Assembly (NCBI GenBank): GCA_947630765.1
Contig: CANRIX010000007.1
Location: forward strand, 1-64,000
Length of the DNA stretch: 64,000 nt
Source: an uncultured Clostridia bacterium
GTDB lineage: Bacteria > Bacillota > Clostridia > Oscillospirales > CAG-382
Direction: 5' to 3'
The position numbers and the translations under genes are program-made. Under the pieces are notes generated by a model. It searched no databases. It had not been told where the DNA came from and worked only from the letters and a program-made list of their open reading frames with translations. Positions 50,718 through 60,559 of this stretch are shown piece by piece. Numbering within the stretch: the first letter of the stretch is position 1; the number at the start of each line of letters is the position of its first letter.

Positions 50718-52277
50718 TTACTTCGCGTATTCGCTCTGGCGCGTCTCCCGCACCACGTTGATCTTGATCTGCCCCGGGTACTCCAGCTCCGATTCCACCT
50801 TCCGCGCGATATCGCGGGCAAGGAAGATCATATCGTCGTCCGAGACCTCGTCCGGCTTGACCATGATGCGGATCTCGCGGCCCGCCTGGATCGCGAACGC
50901 CTTCTCGATGCCCTTGAAGGAATTGGCGATCTCTTCGAGCTTCTGCAGCCGCTTGATGTAGTTTTCGAGGTTCTCGCGCCGTGCGCCGGGACGGGCCGCC
51001 GAAATCGCGTCCGCCGCCTGCACGATCATCGCAATATAGGTATGCGGCTCCACGTCGCCGTGATGCGCCTCGATCGCATGCAGGACTTCTTTCGACTCCT
51101 TATACTTCCGTGCGACGTCCACGCCGATCTGGACATGCGAACCGTCCACCTCGTGCGTCATGGACTTGCCGATGTCATGCAGCAGCCCCGCACGCTTCGC
51201 CATCGCCACGTCCACGCCCAATTCCGACGCGATCATGCCGGAGATCAGGGAAACCTCGATGGAATGCCGCAGGACGTTCTGTCCGTAGCTCGTGCGGTAT
51301 TTCATGCGCCCCAGCAGCTTGATCAGCTCCGGGTGCAGACCGTGGACGCCGGTTTCGAAGGTCGCCTGCTCGCCGGCCTTGCGGATCGCCTGATCCACTT
51401 CCTTGCGGCACTTCTCCACGATGTCCTCGACGCGGGACGGGTGGATCCGCCCGTCGGACACCAGCTTCTCCAGCGCCAGCCGCGCGACCTCCCGGCGGAC
51501 CGGGTCGAACGTCGAGATCGCGATCGCCTCCGGCGTATCGTCGATGATCAGGTCCACACCGGTCAGCGTTTCGATGGCGCGGATATTGCGCCCTTCGCGG
51601 CCGATGATACGGCCCTTCATCTCGTCGTTGGGCAGGTCCACGACGGAAACCGTCTGCTCGGAGACGCTGTCCGCCGCGTAGCGCTGGACCGCCAGGGCGA
51701 TGATGTTCTTCGCCTTTTCCTCGGCGGAGTCCTTATATTCCTGTTCCAGCGCGGACAGCCGCATCGCCATATCGTGGCGAGCGTCCGTTTCGACGCGCTC
51801 CATGAGCACGTCCCGCGCTTCCTCCATCGTCATCTGCGCGACTTTTTGGAGCATTTCGTTCTGTTCTTCGAGGCATTTGGCGATCTCCTCGCGTTCTGCC
51901 TCGACTTCCTTCATCTTACGGTTGAATTGCTCCTCCTTGCGCTCCAGATTTTCCAGTTTTCGGTCGAGGTTTTCCTCCTTCTGGGAAACCCGATGCTCCT
52001 GCCGCTGCACTTCGACGCGGCGGTCCTTCGCTTCCCGTTCCGCTTCGTTGCGGATCCGAATCGCTTCGTCCTTGGCCTCCACGAGGATCTCCTTCTTGGC
52101 GGCTTCGGCTTCCTTCTTCCCCTCCTCCAGCAAGCGGCCGGCTTCCGCTTCGGCGGAACCGATCGCTTTCTCTGCGGAGCGCTTTCGTGCGATGTACCCG
52201 ATGAAGTATCCGATGATGAAAAATATCACTGCCGCCGCGAGACCGACGACAAGCGCGATCACTTTAGGGTCATCCAT
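50718..52277 (-). CDS. rny: Ribonuclease Y
   Basis: Membrane-anchored endoribonuclease of 519 residues that initiates mRNA decay. Order: N-terminal membrane helix ([20 protein letters not shown]), long coiled coil rich in Glu/Lys/Arg (about 30-190), KH domain with [15 protein letters not shown], and HD domain with [15 protein letters not shown]. Length is normal. A strong promoter lies about 150 bp upstream. Leads the rny-ymdB-yajC-aminopeptidase-FIVAR-isomerase transcription unit. Confidence 0.96.
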   Translation of the reverse strand: MDDPKVIALVVGLAAAVIFFIIGYFIGYIARKRSAEKAIGSAEAEAGRLLEEGKKEAEAAKKEILVEAKDEAIRIRNEAEREAKDRRVEVQRQEHRVSQKEENLDRKLENLERKEEQFNRKMKEVEAEREEIAKCLEEQNEMLQKVAQMTMEEARDVLMERVETDARHDMAMRLSALEQEYKDSAEEKAKNIIALAVQRYAADSVSEQTVSVVDLPNDEMKGRIIGREGRNIRAIETLTGVDLIIDDTPEAIAISTFDPVRREVARLALEKLVSDGRIHPSRVEDIVEKCRKEVDQAIRKAGEQATFETGVHGLHPELIKLLGRMKYRTSYGQNVLRHSIEVSLISGMIASELGVDVAMAKRAGLLHDIGKSMTHEVDGSHVQIGVDVARKYKESKEVLHAIEAHHGDVEPHTYIAMIVQAADAISAARPGARRENLENYIKRLQKLEEIANSFKGIEKAFAIQAGREIRIMVKPDEVSDDDMIFLARDIARKVESELEYPGQIKINVVRETRQSEYAK

Positions 52278-52425
52278 AGATTTGCCTCCTTCACATGTAT
52301 TTCAAATCCATGCTTCCCCGATTTCCATATTGAAATGTCAGAAATTTCAGCAAACCCGTTCCGGGCAGTCGTACATTTCCCTGTCAAATCTATATAAAAT
52401 CGAAAAAGCATTCCGACTTGCATTT

Positions 52426-52454
52426 ATTATACTCTCTTTTTTTGCATCTGTAAA
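52426..52454 (-). promoter_or_regulatory. Promoter of rny operon
   Basis: Minus strand TTTACA (52454-52449), 17-bp spacer, TATAAT (52431-52426). Confidence 0.85.
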
Positions 52455-52549
52455 TAGAAATTTTCAAAACCGACCGCAAAAAATCGCAGAATTTACAAAA
52501 TGTTAAAGATTACCGCCCCTTTTTCCCACCCCGCAAACGGAATTTCTTG

Positions 52550-52578
52550 TTGACGAAACCGTTTTTTCGCGATATAAT
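52550..52578 (+). promoter_or_regulatory. Promoter of nifS-like/thiI operon
   Basis: TTGACG (52550-52555), 17-bp spacer, TATAAT (52573-52578). Confidence 0.85.
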
Positions 52579-52614
52579 GGACGCATACGACAAAAGGAGA
52601 CGAATCGGAACGTC

Positions 52615-53748
52615 ATGCCCTACCTGTATTTCGATTCCGCCGCGACCGCCCCGGTGCGCCCCGGTGCGCTTCGCGCGGCGGCAAAGGCCTACGAAGAATA
52701 CGGCAACCCATCCTCCCTCCACGCCGCAGGCATGAATGCCCGGCGGCTGCTCGACGCGGGGCGGGCGCAGGTCGCCCGTGCGCTGAAATGCGAACCCGGG
52801 GAAGTGCTGTTCACCGGCGGCGGGACAGAATCCAACAACCAAGCCCTTTTCGGGCTCGCGAAGCTGCGCGGCAAGCGGTCGAAGGTCGTGGTTTCGACGG
52901 ACAGCGAGCACCCCTCGGTCGAGGAACCGCTGAAAGAACTCGAGCGGCAGGGCTTTACGGTGCGTCGGCTTTCGACGGTGAACGGCGTGCCGGACTACGA
53001 CGGTCTGCGGAAGATCCTCGCGGAAGCGCCGGTCGCGTTCGTCAGCGTCATGCGGGCGAACAACGAGACCGGGGCGGTCTACGACCTGCCGCGCATCCGC
53101 CGCATCCTCGACGAATGCGGGAGCGACGCGCTGCTGCACTGCGACGACGTGCAGGGGTTCCTGAAGATCCCGAATGACCGCCTGTCCGCCTGCTGCGACC
53201 TCATCTCCCTCTCGGCGCACAAGATCGGCGGACTGAAGGGCGTCGGTGCACTGTACGTCGGCAAGCGGGCGCATCTGCTCCCCGCCCTGCTGCTCGGCGG
53301 CGGGCAGGAAAACGGTCTGCGAAGCGGGACGGAGAACGTCGCCGGGGTCGCCGCATTCGGGGAAGCCTGCGCGGAAACCCTCGCGGACCGGGAAGGCTTG
53401 TCCCGCGTCGCGGAGCTGCGGGAGGAAGTGCTTCGTCGGCTGCGGGACAGCGGACTGCAGTTCCACCTGCCGGACGCGCACCTGCCGAACCTGCTGCACC
53501 TGAGCATCCCCGGCGTGCAAAGCGCGTGGGCGCTCAATTTCCTGTCCGAGCGGGGCATCTGCGTGTCCGCGGGCAGCGCCTGCTCCGCGCGGGAGCGGAA
53601 AAAGGGCAACCGCGTCCTCAAGGCCTACGGACTGCCGGACGCGGAGATCGAAACCTCGCTCCGGCTGAGTTTTTCCGAGCAAAATACGATGGAGGAATGT
53701 GTGGTCCTCTGCGACGCGCTGCGGGACTGCATGAAACTACGAAAATGA
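52615..53748 (+). CDS. Cysteine desulfurase (NifS/IscS-like)
   Basis: PLP enzyme of 377 residues that mobilises sulfur from cysteine. It starts YLYFDSAATAPVRPG; the PLP lysine is in SLSAHKIGGLKG and the catalytic loop is SAGSACSARERKKG. Its stop overlaps the thiI start as ATGA. That pairing is known from Bacillus NifZ-ThiI and indicates that the sulfur goes to ThiI for tRNA 4-thiouridine (and possibly thiamine) rather than general Fe-S assembly. Confidence 0.93.
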   Translation: MPYLYFDSAATAPVRPGALRAAAKAYEEYGNPSSLHAAGMNARRLLDAGRAQVARALKCEPGEVLFTGGGTESNNQALFGLAKLRGKRSKVVVSTDSEHPSVEEPLKELERQGFTVRRLSTVNGVPDYDGLRKILAEAPVAFVSVMRANNETGAVYDLPRIRRILDECGSDALLHCDDVQGFLKIPNDRLSACCDLISLSAHKIGGLKGVGALYVGKRAHLLPALLLGGGQENGLRSGTENVAGVAAFGEACAETLADREGLSRVAELREEVLRRLRDSGLQFHLPDAHLPNLLHLSIPGVQSAWALNFLSERGICVSAGSACSARERKKGNRVLKAYGLPDAEIETSLRLSFSEQNTMEECVVLCDALRDCMKLRK

Positions 53749-54920
53749 ACGCAAACGAGATCATCCTGCTCAAGTACGGCGAGATCGTCCTGAAAGGGCT
53801 CAACCGCAATAAATTCAACCAACTGCTGGAAAAGAACGTCCGGCGTGCGCTCAAAAAAGCGGACGGCGAATTCCGAACGGAGTACGCCCAGTCCATCCTG
53901 TTCGTGCGCGGGGCGGAAGGCAGCGATATGGACGCCGCGTTCGCCCTGCTCAAGAAGGTCTTCGGCGTCGCGACCGTCTGCCGGGGGCTGGAATGCGAAA
54001 AGGACATGGACGCCATCCGCGCCGTGTTGCGGGAACACGCGGACGGGCTGCTCGGCGCCGCCCGCAGTTTCAAATGTGAAGCGAAGCGCAGCGACAAGCA
54101 GTTCCCGCTCAAATCCCCGGAGATCTGCGCCGTCTGCGGCGAAGAACTGCTGGAGGCTTGTCCGCATTTGCGCGTGGACGTGCATGACCCGGAAGTGACC
54201 GTCACGATCGAGATCCGCGACCGTGCGGCGGTCGTCCACGGCGTGCGCGAACACGGCGCGGGCGGGATCCCGGTCGGCAGCGAGGACCGCGCGATGCTGC
54301 TGCTGTCCGGCGGGATCGACTCCCCCGTCGCCGGGTATATGACCGCCAAGCGCGGAGCGGAGCTGGACGCGGTCTACTTTGAAACCCCTCCGTACACTTC
54401 GGAAGCCGCAAGGGAAAAGGTCATCTCCCTCGCCCGCAAGCTCGCCGAATACGCGGGGACCATCCGCCTGCACAGCGTCAACCTGACCGAAGTCCAGCAG
54501 GCCATCGCGGCCAATTGCGACGAGCGGCTGTTCACCCTGCTGCTGCGGCGGTTCATGATGCGCTGCGCCGAGCGTCTCGCGGTACAGGCGGACGCGGTCG
54601 CGCTCGTGACCGGCGAATCCATCGGGCAGGTCGCCTCGCAGACCATGCGTTCCATCGCGTCCACCGACGACGCGGTGACTCTGCCGGTCCTGCGCCCGTG
54701 CATCGGGCTGGACAAGGAGGAGATCGTCGTCCGCGCCCGTCAAATCGGCACGTTCGAGATCTCCACCCTGCCGTACGAGGACTGCTGCGTGCTGTTCACA
54801 CCGCGCCACCCGAACACCCGCCCCGTACTCGACGACGTCCGCGCCGAGGAGGCGAAACTGGACGTGGACGGGCTGGTCGAACGCGCCGTGCGGACCGACC
54901 GCGTCCTGCGGGTGTGGTGA
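53745..54920 (+). CDS. thiI: tRNA 4-thiouridine synthase ThiI
   Basis: Sulfurtransferase of 391 residues. Ferredoxin-like and THUMP domains occupy residues 1-165. The PP-loop ATPase has MLLLSGGIDSPVAGYM, and the later GESIGQVASQT and CCVLFTPRHPNTRP are conserved. The C-terminal rhodanese domain of enterobacterial ThiI is missing, as in most Firmicutes. Persulfide is probably supplied by the desulfurase encoded just upstream. Confidence 0.95.
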   Translation: MNANEIILLKYGEIVLKGLNRNKFNQLLEKNVRRALKKADGEFRTEYAQSILFVRGAEGSDMDAAFALLKKVFGVATVCRGLECEKDMDAIRAVLREHADGLLGAARSFKCEAKRSDKQFPLKSPEICAVCGEELLEACPHLRVDVHDPEVTVTIEIRDRAAVVHGVREHGAGGIPVGSEDRAMLLLSGGIDSPVAGYMTAKRGAELDAVYFETPPYTSEAAREKVISLARKLAEYAGTIRLHSVNLTEVQQAIAANCDERLFTLLLRRFMMRCAERLAVQADAVALVTGESIGQVASQTMRSIASTDDAVTLPVLRPCIGLDKEEIVVRARQIGTFEISTLPYEDCCVLFTPRHPNTRPVLDDVRAEEAKLDVDGLVERAVRTDRVLRVW

Positions 54921-54923
54921 GCG

Positions 54924-56042
54924 TCATTTCAGCATGGTTTCCAGGTCCTCCAGCAGGTCGTCCGGGTGCTCCAACCCGACCGAAAGCCGCAGGAGCCGCG
55001 GCGTGATGCCGATTTTTTCGCGCAAGGCGGCGGGAACGGACGCGTGGGTCTGCGTCTGCGGGTAGGTGATCAGCGAGGTCGTCCCGCCGAGGCTTTCCGC
55101 GAAGCGAATGAGCTTCCCGCCGTGCAGGACGCTCTGCACGCGGTCGTCCGCCAGCAGGAAGGACAGCACGCCGCCCGCGCCGCTCGCCTGTTCGCGCAGC
55201 AGCCCGTACTGCGGGTGGGACGGCAGACCGGGATAGTTGACCTGCGCCACGCGCGGGTGCGCCGAAAGGTAGTTCGCCGCCGCAAGGGCGTTCGCGCTGT
55301 GCTTTTCCATGCGCAGCGGGAGCGTCTGGATCCCCCGCAGGGTCAGCCAGCTGTCGAACGGGGAAAGGGCGTTCCCGAGCGTCCGCTGGATCAGCGCGAG
55401 CCGGTCCGCAAGTTCCGGGTCCTCCCCGACGACCGCCAATCCGCAGCAGACGTCGTGGTGCCCGGAAAGGAATTTCGTCCCGGAATGGACGACGATATCC
55501 GCGCCGAGCGTCAGCGGACGCTGATAGTACGGGGTCAGGAACGTGTTGTCCACCGCGAACAGCGCCCCGTGCGCCTTCGCGAGCGCCGAAAGCGCGCGGA
55601 GCGGCAGGACCTTCATCATCGGGTTCGTCGGCGTTTCGGCGAAAATCATGCGCGTCGGCGTGCGAAGTTCCGCCTCCACCCGCTCCAAATCCCGCAGGTC
55701 GCAGAACGCGAAGGAGATCCCGAACCCGGACCAGATCTGCTCGATAAGCCGGTATGTACCGCCGTACAGATCGTCGGACACCAGCACCCGATCCCCCCGC
55801 TTCAACAGCGAAAACACCGCGCTGATCGCCGCGAGCCCGGAGGAGAAGGCAAACCCCCGGCTCCCCTGTTCGAGGGACGCCGCCGTCTGTTCGAGTTCGT
55901 ATCGCGTCGGGTTGTCGCAACGGCTGTATGAAAAGCGCTCGCTCCCGGCGTAGGTGGAAGTCTGGAAAATCGGCGTGCTGACGGCGCCCTCGTAGCGCGC
56001 CGTTTCCGCGCCGTGCGCCGCCGTAGTCTCAAAATGCCGCAT
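54924..56042 (-). CDS. Cys/Met-metabolism PLP enzyme (cystathionine gamma-synthase/lyase type)
   Basis: PLP-dependent trans-sulfuration enzyme of 372 residues. Signatures: VSTPIFQTSTYAG, SRCDNPTRYELEQ, FAFSSGLAAI, DDLYGGTYRL, FAETPTNPMMKV and the PLP lysine in VVHSGTKFLSGHHD. Sequence alone does not separate cystathionine gamma-synthase, gamma-lyase and beta-lyase. It converges with thiI with only 3 bp between stops. AAAGGAA precedes the ATG. Confidence 0.88.
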   Translation of the reverse strand: MRHFETTAAHGAETARYEGAVSTPIFQTSTYAGSERFSYSRCDNPTRYELEQTAASLEQGSRGFAFSSGLAAISAVFSLLKRGDRVLVSDDLYGGTYRLIEQIWSGFGISFAFCDLRDLERVEAELRTPTRMIFAETPTNPMMKVLPLRALSALAKAHGALFAVDNTFLTPYYQRPLTLGADIVVHSGTKFLSGHHDVCCGLAVVGEDPELADRLALIQRTLGNALSPFDSWLTLRGIQTLPLRMEKHSANALAAANYLSAHPRVAQVNYPGLPSHPQYGLLREQASGAGGVLSFLLADDRVQSVLHGGKLIRFAESLGGTTSLITYPQTQTHASVPAALREKIGITPRLLRLSVGLEHPDDLLEDLETMLK

Positions 56043-56142
56043 GAAAAAACCGTTCCTTTCCGTTTGCTTTCTTGCTCAAAAGCAGTATATGCAAAACGGA
56101 AAGAAAACGGTCTTTTTTTCGCGTATCCGCCCGAAAAAACGG

Positions 56143-56856
56143 TCAAACCGACGGCAGAATCCGCACCGGGCGGAAGCCCAGCGCGTCCGCCGCAATCAAC
56201 TCGGACGACGCCCCGGCGATTTGCCGCACCAAACGGGACGGGTCGGCGTTGTGCATGTGCCCGTAGAACACCCGTTTCACGCCGCTTTCCGACAGCAGGT
56301 CGCAAATCGGGCGGCAGCGCAGGTTGCCGTAGGCGGGCGGATAGTGCAGGAACACCAGCAGTTCCTTTTCCGGGTGCGCCGCCTGTAATTGCTTTCCGGC
56401 AAGAACGGACGTTCGCAGCCGTTCCGTTTCGCGGTTGACGATCTTCAAATCCTCGTCGCCGTAGACCGGCTCAAGCGTCCAGCCGCGCGTGCCGCAGATG
56501 ATGAACTGCTCCGCTTCATACGCGTTGTTGAACAGGAAATCCACCGAAAACGCACCGACGCGGTCGCGGAACTCCCGCAATTTCTTCATCGTCTGCCACC
56601 AGTAATCGTGGTTCCCCTTGAGGATCAGCTTCCGCCCGGGCAGGGATTCGAGGAACCGAAAATCCTCCTCGGCCTCCTCGATCCGCATGCCCCACGAAAT
56701 ATCCCCCGCGATGACGACCGTGTCGCCGTCGGAAACGGTTTCCAGCCAGTTTTCGCGCAGGCGCTCGACGTGGTTTTCCCAGCGCGGACCGAAAATATCC
56801 ATCGGTTTATTCATCGTGTGCGCCAAATGCAGATCCGCGATGGCGAAAACAGACAT
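56143..56856 (-). CDS. Calcineurin-like metallophosphoesterase
   Basis: Phosphoesterase of 237 residues (COG1768 type). Metal-binding motifs in order: FAIADLHLAH, VVIAGDISWGM, LILKGNHDYWW, VFLHYPPAYG and VFYGHMHNAD. No signal peptide. Substrate unknown. A 100-bp gap separates it from the trans-sulfuration gene downstream. Confidence 0.88.
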   Translation of the reverse strand: MSVFAIADLHLAHTMNKPMDIFGPRWENHVERLRENWLETVSDGDTVVIAGDISWGMRIEEAEEDFRFLESLPGRKLILKGNHDYWWQTMKKLREFRDRVGAFSVDFLFNNAYEAEQFIICGTRGWTLEPVYGDEDLKIVNRETERLRTSVLAGKQLQAAHPEKELLVFLHYPPAYGNLRCRPICDLLSESGVKRVFYGHMHNADPSRLVRQIAGASSELIAADALGFRPVRILPSV

Positions 56857-56925
56857 AAAAACCGCTCCTTTCGGGTATCCTATGTACGTCCGAAAAAGAC
56901 GACATCACAAAAGGGAGAAAAAATC

Positions 56926-57120
56926 ATGGATCGTTACGAACGCGACAACAAGCGGGTGCCGGACCACATTCGCGGCATCACCTGCAGCGTCAAAAACTGC
57001 ATTCACAACGACGGCGAGTGCTACTGCACGGCCGAACGCATCAGCGTCGGACCCTGCACCGCCTGCACCTGCGGCGACACCGTCTGCGCGACCTTTGAAA
57101 ACAAGCGCACCGATCGGTAA
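56926..57120 (+). CDS. DUF1540 cysteine-rich protein
   Basis: Protein of 64 residues, one DUF1540 motif: ITCSVKNCIHNDGECYCTAE and then ISVGPCTACTCGDTVCATF. Nine cysteines suggest a small metal-binding fold. Such proteins are common in spore-forming clostridia and their role is unknown. AGGGAG precedes the ATG. Confidence 0.85.
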   Translation: MDRYERDNKRVPDHIRGITCSVKNCIHNDGECYCTAERISVGPCTACTCGDTVCATFENKRTDR

Positions 57121-57136
57121 AGCCCTTTCTTCCGCA

Positions 57137-57172
57137 AACCGCCGGGGAGTTCCCCCGGCGGTTCTATTTTTT
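57137..57172 (+). terminator. Terminator of DUF1540 gene
   Basis: AACCGCCGGGG / CCCCCGGCGGTT followed by CTATTTTTTT; the run reaches the thrC stop codon. Confidence 0.85.
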
Positions 57173-58671
57173 TAGCCGAACGCCAGCACCGACGCCTTCA
57201 TTTCGTCGGGCGGGATCACCTGCGTGAAGCGGTCGTCGAGGTGTTCGAGCGCGAGCAGCCGCTCCGGCGCGGGGACGCCGGTGCGCTTCTGCAGCGCACG
57301 GAGCGCCTCGAATCCGTCCGTCGGCGCTTCCTCCCCCAGCGCTTCCAGCACTGCCGGAGAGAATTTATACGGCGACGCGGTAGACGCGACGAGCATCGGG
57401 TTCTTGTCGTCCTCCGACTTGCTCCGATGCTGTTCCGCCGCCGAAAGGGCGACGGCCGTGTGCGTATCGCAGAGGTACTGGTAGGTTTCATAGTACTTCC
57501 GCACGGTCGCCCGCGTCAGCGCTTCGTCGCAGAAGTAGGCGGAGAACTCCTGCCGGATCGCCGCGTGTACGTCCTCGTCGACGCGGTAGAACCCGTTCTT
57601 CGCGAGCTGCTCCATATACGTCCGGCAGCGTTCCGGCCCGGCGACCAGCCACAGCAGCCGCTCCAGGTTGCTGGAGATGAGGATATCCATCGACGGGGAA
57701 ACCGTCTGGTAGAACGTCCGCCGCCGGTCGTACACGCCGGTGTTGATGAAATCCGTCAGGACATTATTCTGGTTCGACGCGCAGAGCATCCGCCCGATCG
57801 GCAGTCCCATTCGCTTCGCAAGACAGCAGGCGAAGATATTGCCGAAATTCCCGGTCGGGACGGTCACGTCGATCGGCTCCCCGCGCTTGACGCGTCCGGC
57901 GCGGACCAAATCGCAATAGGCGGACACATAGTAGACGATCTGCGGGACCAGCCGCCCCCAGTTGATGGAGTTCGCCGACGAGAGAAACACCCCCCGCCCG
58001 TCCAGCGCGGACGCGACCTCCGGGTCGGAGAAGATGCGCTTGACGCCGTTCTGCGCGTCGTCGAAGTTGCCGCGGATCGCGGTGACGTTGACGTTTTCGC
58101 CGGTCTGCGTCGCCATCTGCTTCTTTTGGATGCGGCTGACGCCGTTTGCGGGGTAGAACACCTGGATCTTCACGCGAGGCACGTCCGCGTAGCCCGCGAG
58201 GGCGGCTTTCCCGGTGTCCCCCGAAGTCGCGACGAGGATCAGCGCGTCCCGCGTTTCCCCGGTTTTCTCCAGCGCCAGCGACAGCAAGCGGGGCATGATC
58301 TGCAGCGCCATATCCTTGAACGCGCTCGTCGGACCATGCCAAAGCTCCAGCACCTCCGTCTGCCCGACGGTGTGCACCGGCGCGGGCGTCCCCGCCGTCA
58401 AAACGGTCTCGAACCGCTCCGCCCCGTACGCTTCCTCCGCCGCGTGCAGCAGCTCGCCGGACGTGTAATCCGTCAAAAACAGCCCCAGCACCGCCGCGGC
58501 CCGCGCCGGATAGGACATTTCCGCAATCGCGTCCAGCCGCTCCGGGGTGAGCTGCGGGATCGAAGTCGGGACGAACAGCCCGCCGTCCGGCGCAAGCCCC
58601 CGCTTGATGACCTCCGCAGACGTGTATTCCCGCGCTTCCTCAGTCCGTGCGCGTGTGCTGACGTATTTCAT
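57172..58671 (-). CDS. thrC: Threonine synthase
   Basis: PLP enzyme of 499 residues converting phosphohomoserine to threonine, the long form with N-terminal domain (MKYVSTRARTEEAREYTSAE). The PLP lysine is in WHGPTSAFKDMALQ; the phosphate loop is ATSGDTGKAAL. ATG 58671 overlaps the yraN gene by 32 bp. It ends the lepB-rbgA-rnhB-yraN-thrC unit; the other threonine genes are not in this window. Confidence 0.93.
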   Translation of the reverse strand: MKYVSTRARTEEAREYTSAEVIKRGLAPDGGLFVPTSIPQLTPERLDAIAEMSYPARAAAVLGLFLTDYTSGELLHAAEEAYGAERFETVLTAGTPAPVHTVGQTEVLELWHGPTSAFKDMALQIMPRLLSLALEKTGETRDALILVATSGDTGKAALAGYADVPRVKIQVFYPANGVSRIQKKQMATQTGENVNVTAIRGNFDDAQNGVKRIFSDPEVASALDGRGVFLSSANSINWGRLVPQIVYYVSAYCDLVRAGRVKRGEPIDVTVPTGNFGNIFACCLAKRMGLPIGRMLCASNQNNVLTDFINTGVYDRRRTFYQTVSPSMDILISSNLERLLWLVAGPERCRTYMEQLAKNGFYRVDEDVHAAIRQEFSAYFCDEALTRATVRKYYETYQYLCDTHTAVALSAAEQHRSKSEDDKNPMLVASTASPYKFSPAVLEALGEEAPTDGFEALRALQKRTGVPAPERLLALEHLDDRFTQVIPPDEMKASVLAFG

Positions 58672-59074
58672 AACCAATATCCTCGATTCGATTGATTTCC
58701 GACGGACTGCCGTCCGCCCGCAGATAGACTTCCACGCCGTCGACCCGTTCATACCGCACCCGGCGCATGCGGTACCCGCCGAACAGACCCGGCACCGGCA
58801 CCCGGCCGTCCCGCATCTGTGCGCGGACGAATGCCTTCGCCGCGTGTTCGACGCGCCGCAGTTTCTCCCGGTCGATCGCCTCCGCCGGCGTGCCCCAGTC
58901 GGCGCCGGAACGCGTCTTGACCTCGATAAACAGCAGTCCGCCCCGGGAAAAGCCGACCAGATCCAGCTCCCCGCCGCGGACGTCGTAGTTCCGCGCGAGG
59001 ATGCGGACCCCGTGCTTTCGCAGGTATTCCGCCGCCAGCCGCTCCCCCAGCCGTCCGACGTCGCCGCTCCTCAC
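58640..59074 (-). CDS. YraN/UPF0102 endonuclease-like protein
   Basis: Protein of 144 residues with the YraN restriction-endonuclease-like fold: LGERLAAEYLRKHG, RNYDVRGGELDLVG and LLFIEVKTRSG with the D-ExK pattern. Function unproven in most bacteria, thought to be linked to DNA processing. It starts with ATGA overlap after rnhB and runs 32 bp into thrC. The rnhB-yraN order is widely conserved. Confidence 0.9.
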   Translation of the reverse strand: MRSGDVGRLGERLAAEYLRKHGVRILARNYDVRGGELDLVGFSRGGLLFIEVKTRSGADWGTPAEAIDREKLRRVEHAAKAFVRAQMRDGRVPVPGLFGGYRMRRVRYERVDGVEVYLRADGSPSEINRIEDIGYEIRQHTRTD

Positions 59075-59691
59075 GGCGCTTCCTCCCCGAGCAGGCGGCG
59101 CAGGAAGCTCCGCCGGTGCGCGGGACAGGGTCCGTAACGCAAAATCGCCTCGCGATGCGCCTTGGTCGCGTATCCCTTGTGCAGGGCGAAACCGTACTGC
59201 GGGTAGAGCCGATCAAGCTCCGTGCAGTACCGATCCCGTTCGACCTTCGCGAGGATGGACGCCGCCGCGATCGACGGGCATTTCCCGTCCCCGCCGACGA
59301 CGGGGATCGCGGGCAGGTCGAACCCCCGGGCGATCGGACCGTCCACCAGCACGCCGTCCGGGCGGACCTGCAGTCCGTCGACCGCCCGCCGCATGGCGAG
59401 CAGGGCGGCGTTGAGGATGTTGAGCCGTTCGATCTCCTCCACCTCGGCGCGGGCGACCGCGAACGACAGCGCGTTCGCGCAGATCTCCCCGTAGAGCGCT
59501 TCCCGCTTGGCGGGGGAAAGTTTTTTCGAGTCGTTCAGTCCCGTCGGCAGGAATTCTCGCGGCAGGATCACCGCCGCCGCGTAGACCGGACCCGCCAAAG
59601 GGCCCCGTCCCGCCTCGTCACAGCCGCAGAACACCCGCAGCGTCGCCGTGCGAAACCCGTCCTCCACGGACCAATCCAGCGTACCCGCCAT
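59071..59691 (-). CDS. rnhB: Ribonuclease HII
   Basis: Enzyme of 206 residues that cuts RNA in RNA/DNA hybrids, including single ribonucleotides in DNA. The first catalytic pair is in FCGCDEAGRGPLAGPV, followed by LNDSKKLSPAKR, VLVDGP and the late SIAAASILAKVERDRY. ATG 59691 follows AAAGGAG. Confidence 0.95.
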   Translation of the reverse strand: MAGTLDWSVEDGFRTATLRVFCGCDEAGRGPLAGPVYAAAVILPREFLPTGLNDSKKLSPAKREALYGEICANALSFAVARAEVEEIERLNILNAALLAMRRAVDGLQVRPDGVLVDGPIARGFDLPAIPVVGGDGKCPSIAAASILAKVERDRYCTELDRLYPQYGFALHKGYATKAHREAILRYGPCPAHRRSFLRRLLGEEAP

Positions 59692-59702
59692 AGCGACTCC
59701 TT

Positions 59703-60554
59703 TCAGACGCTGTCCAGCGTCATCGGACCGACGGTGCCGTCGCGGAACTCGTCGAGCAGGACGGAACACGCCCGCTCCTCGTCCACCACGCCCCCAGCGC
59801 GGATCCAACCGCGCTTCCGCGCGATGCGCTCGAACAGCTCGTAATCCGTGTCCGCATCCGCCCATTCGACCTTGTACCGGGCGGAAAGCAGGTTCGGATA
59901 CTTCTCTCGCAAAAGACCCAGCAGGGCGCACGCCAGCTCGGTCCGATCGAGGATCTCGTCCCGAATGGACCCCAGCATCGCCAGCTTGCGGGCGACCGAC
60001 TGGTCCTCGAACTTCGGCCAGAGCAGTCCCGGCGTATCCAGCAGCTCCACCCCCATCGCGGGAGCGGCGATCCACTGGTTGCGCCGCGTCACGCCCGGGC
60101 GGTCCTCCGCCTTCGCCTTCTTCGCGCCGGCGAACGTATTGATGAACGTGGATTTCCCGACGTTCGTGATGCCGACGACCATCGCGCGAAGCGGCTTCTT
60201 CATGCCCTTCGCCTCGTATTTCGCCAGCTTTTCCGCCATCAGCTCCCGGATCGCGGGGGCGACCTTCCGCACCCCCATGCCGGTCTTGCAGTCGATCGGC
60301 AGGACCATGCGGTCCTTCCCCTTGAGCAGATTGACGAACTTCGCCGTTTCGTCCCGGTCGGCAAGGCTGCATTTGGTCAGCAGCGTCAGGCACGGTTTGC
60401 CGGCGAACAGCTCGGCAAAGGACGGGTTGCGGCTGGAAAGCGGCGCGCGAGCGTCCAGCAGCTCGACGACCAGATCCACCAGCGGCAGGCTTTCCCGAAT
60501 GAGCCGCTTGGCGCGGTTCATGTGCCCCGGGTACCAGACGATCTCCCGATCCAT
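59703..60554 (-). CDS. rbgA: Ribosome biogenesis GTPase RbgA (YlqF)
   Basis: Circularly permuted GTPase of 283 residues needed for late 50S assembly. It starts VWYPGHMNRAKR. The permuted order is seen: G4-like LLTKCSLAD (the usual Asn-Lys-x-Asp is altered to Thr-Lys-Cys-Ser), then G1 GITNVGKSTFIN and G3 LLDTPGLLWP. A C-terminal ANTAR-like helical domain follows. The G4 change might affect guanine specificity. Confidence 0.93.
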   Translation of the reverse strand: MDREIVWYPGHMNRAKRLIRESLPLVDLVVELLDARAPLSSRNPSFAELFAGKPCLTLLTKCSLADRDETAKFVNLLKGKDRMVLPIDCKTGMGVRKVAPAIRELMAEKLAKYEAKGMKKPLRAMVVGITNVGKSTFINTFAGAKKAKAEDRPGVTRRNQWIAAPAMGVELLDTPGLLWPKFEDQSVARKLAMLGSIRDEILDRTELACALLGLLREKYPNLLSARYKVEWADADTDYELFERIARKRGWIRAGGVVDEERACSVLLDEFRDGTVGPMTLDSV

Positions 60555-60559
60555 ACGCG

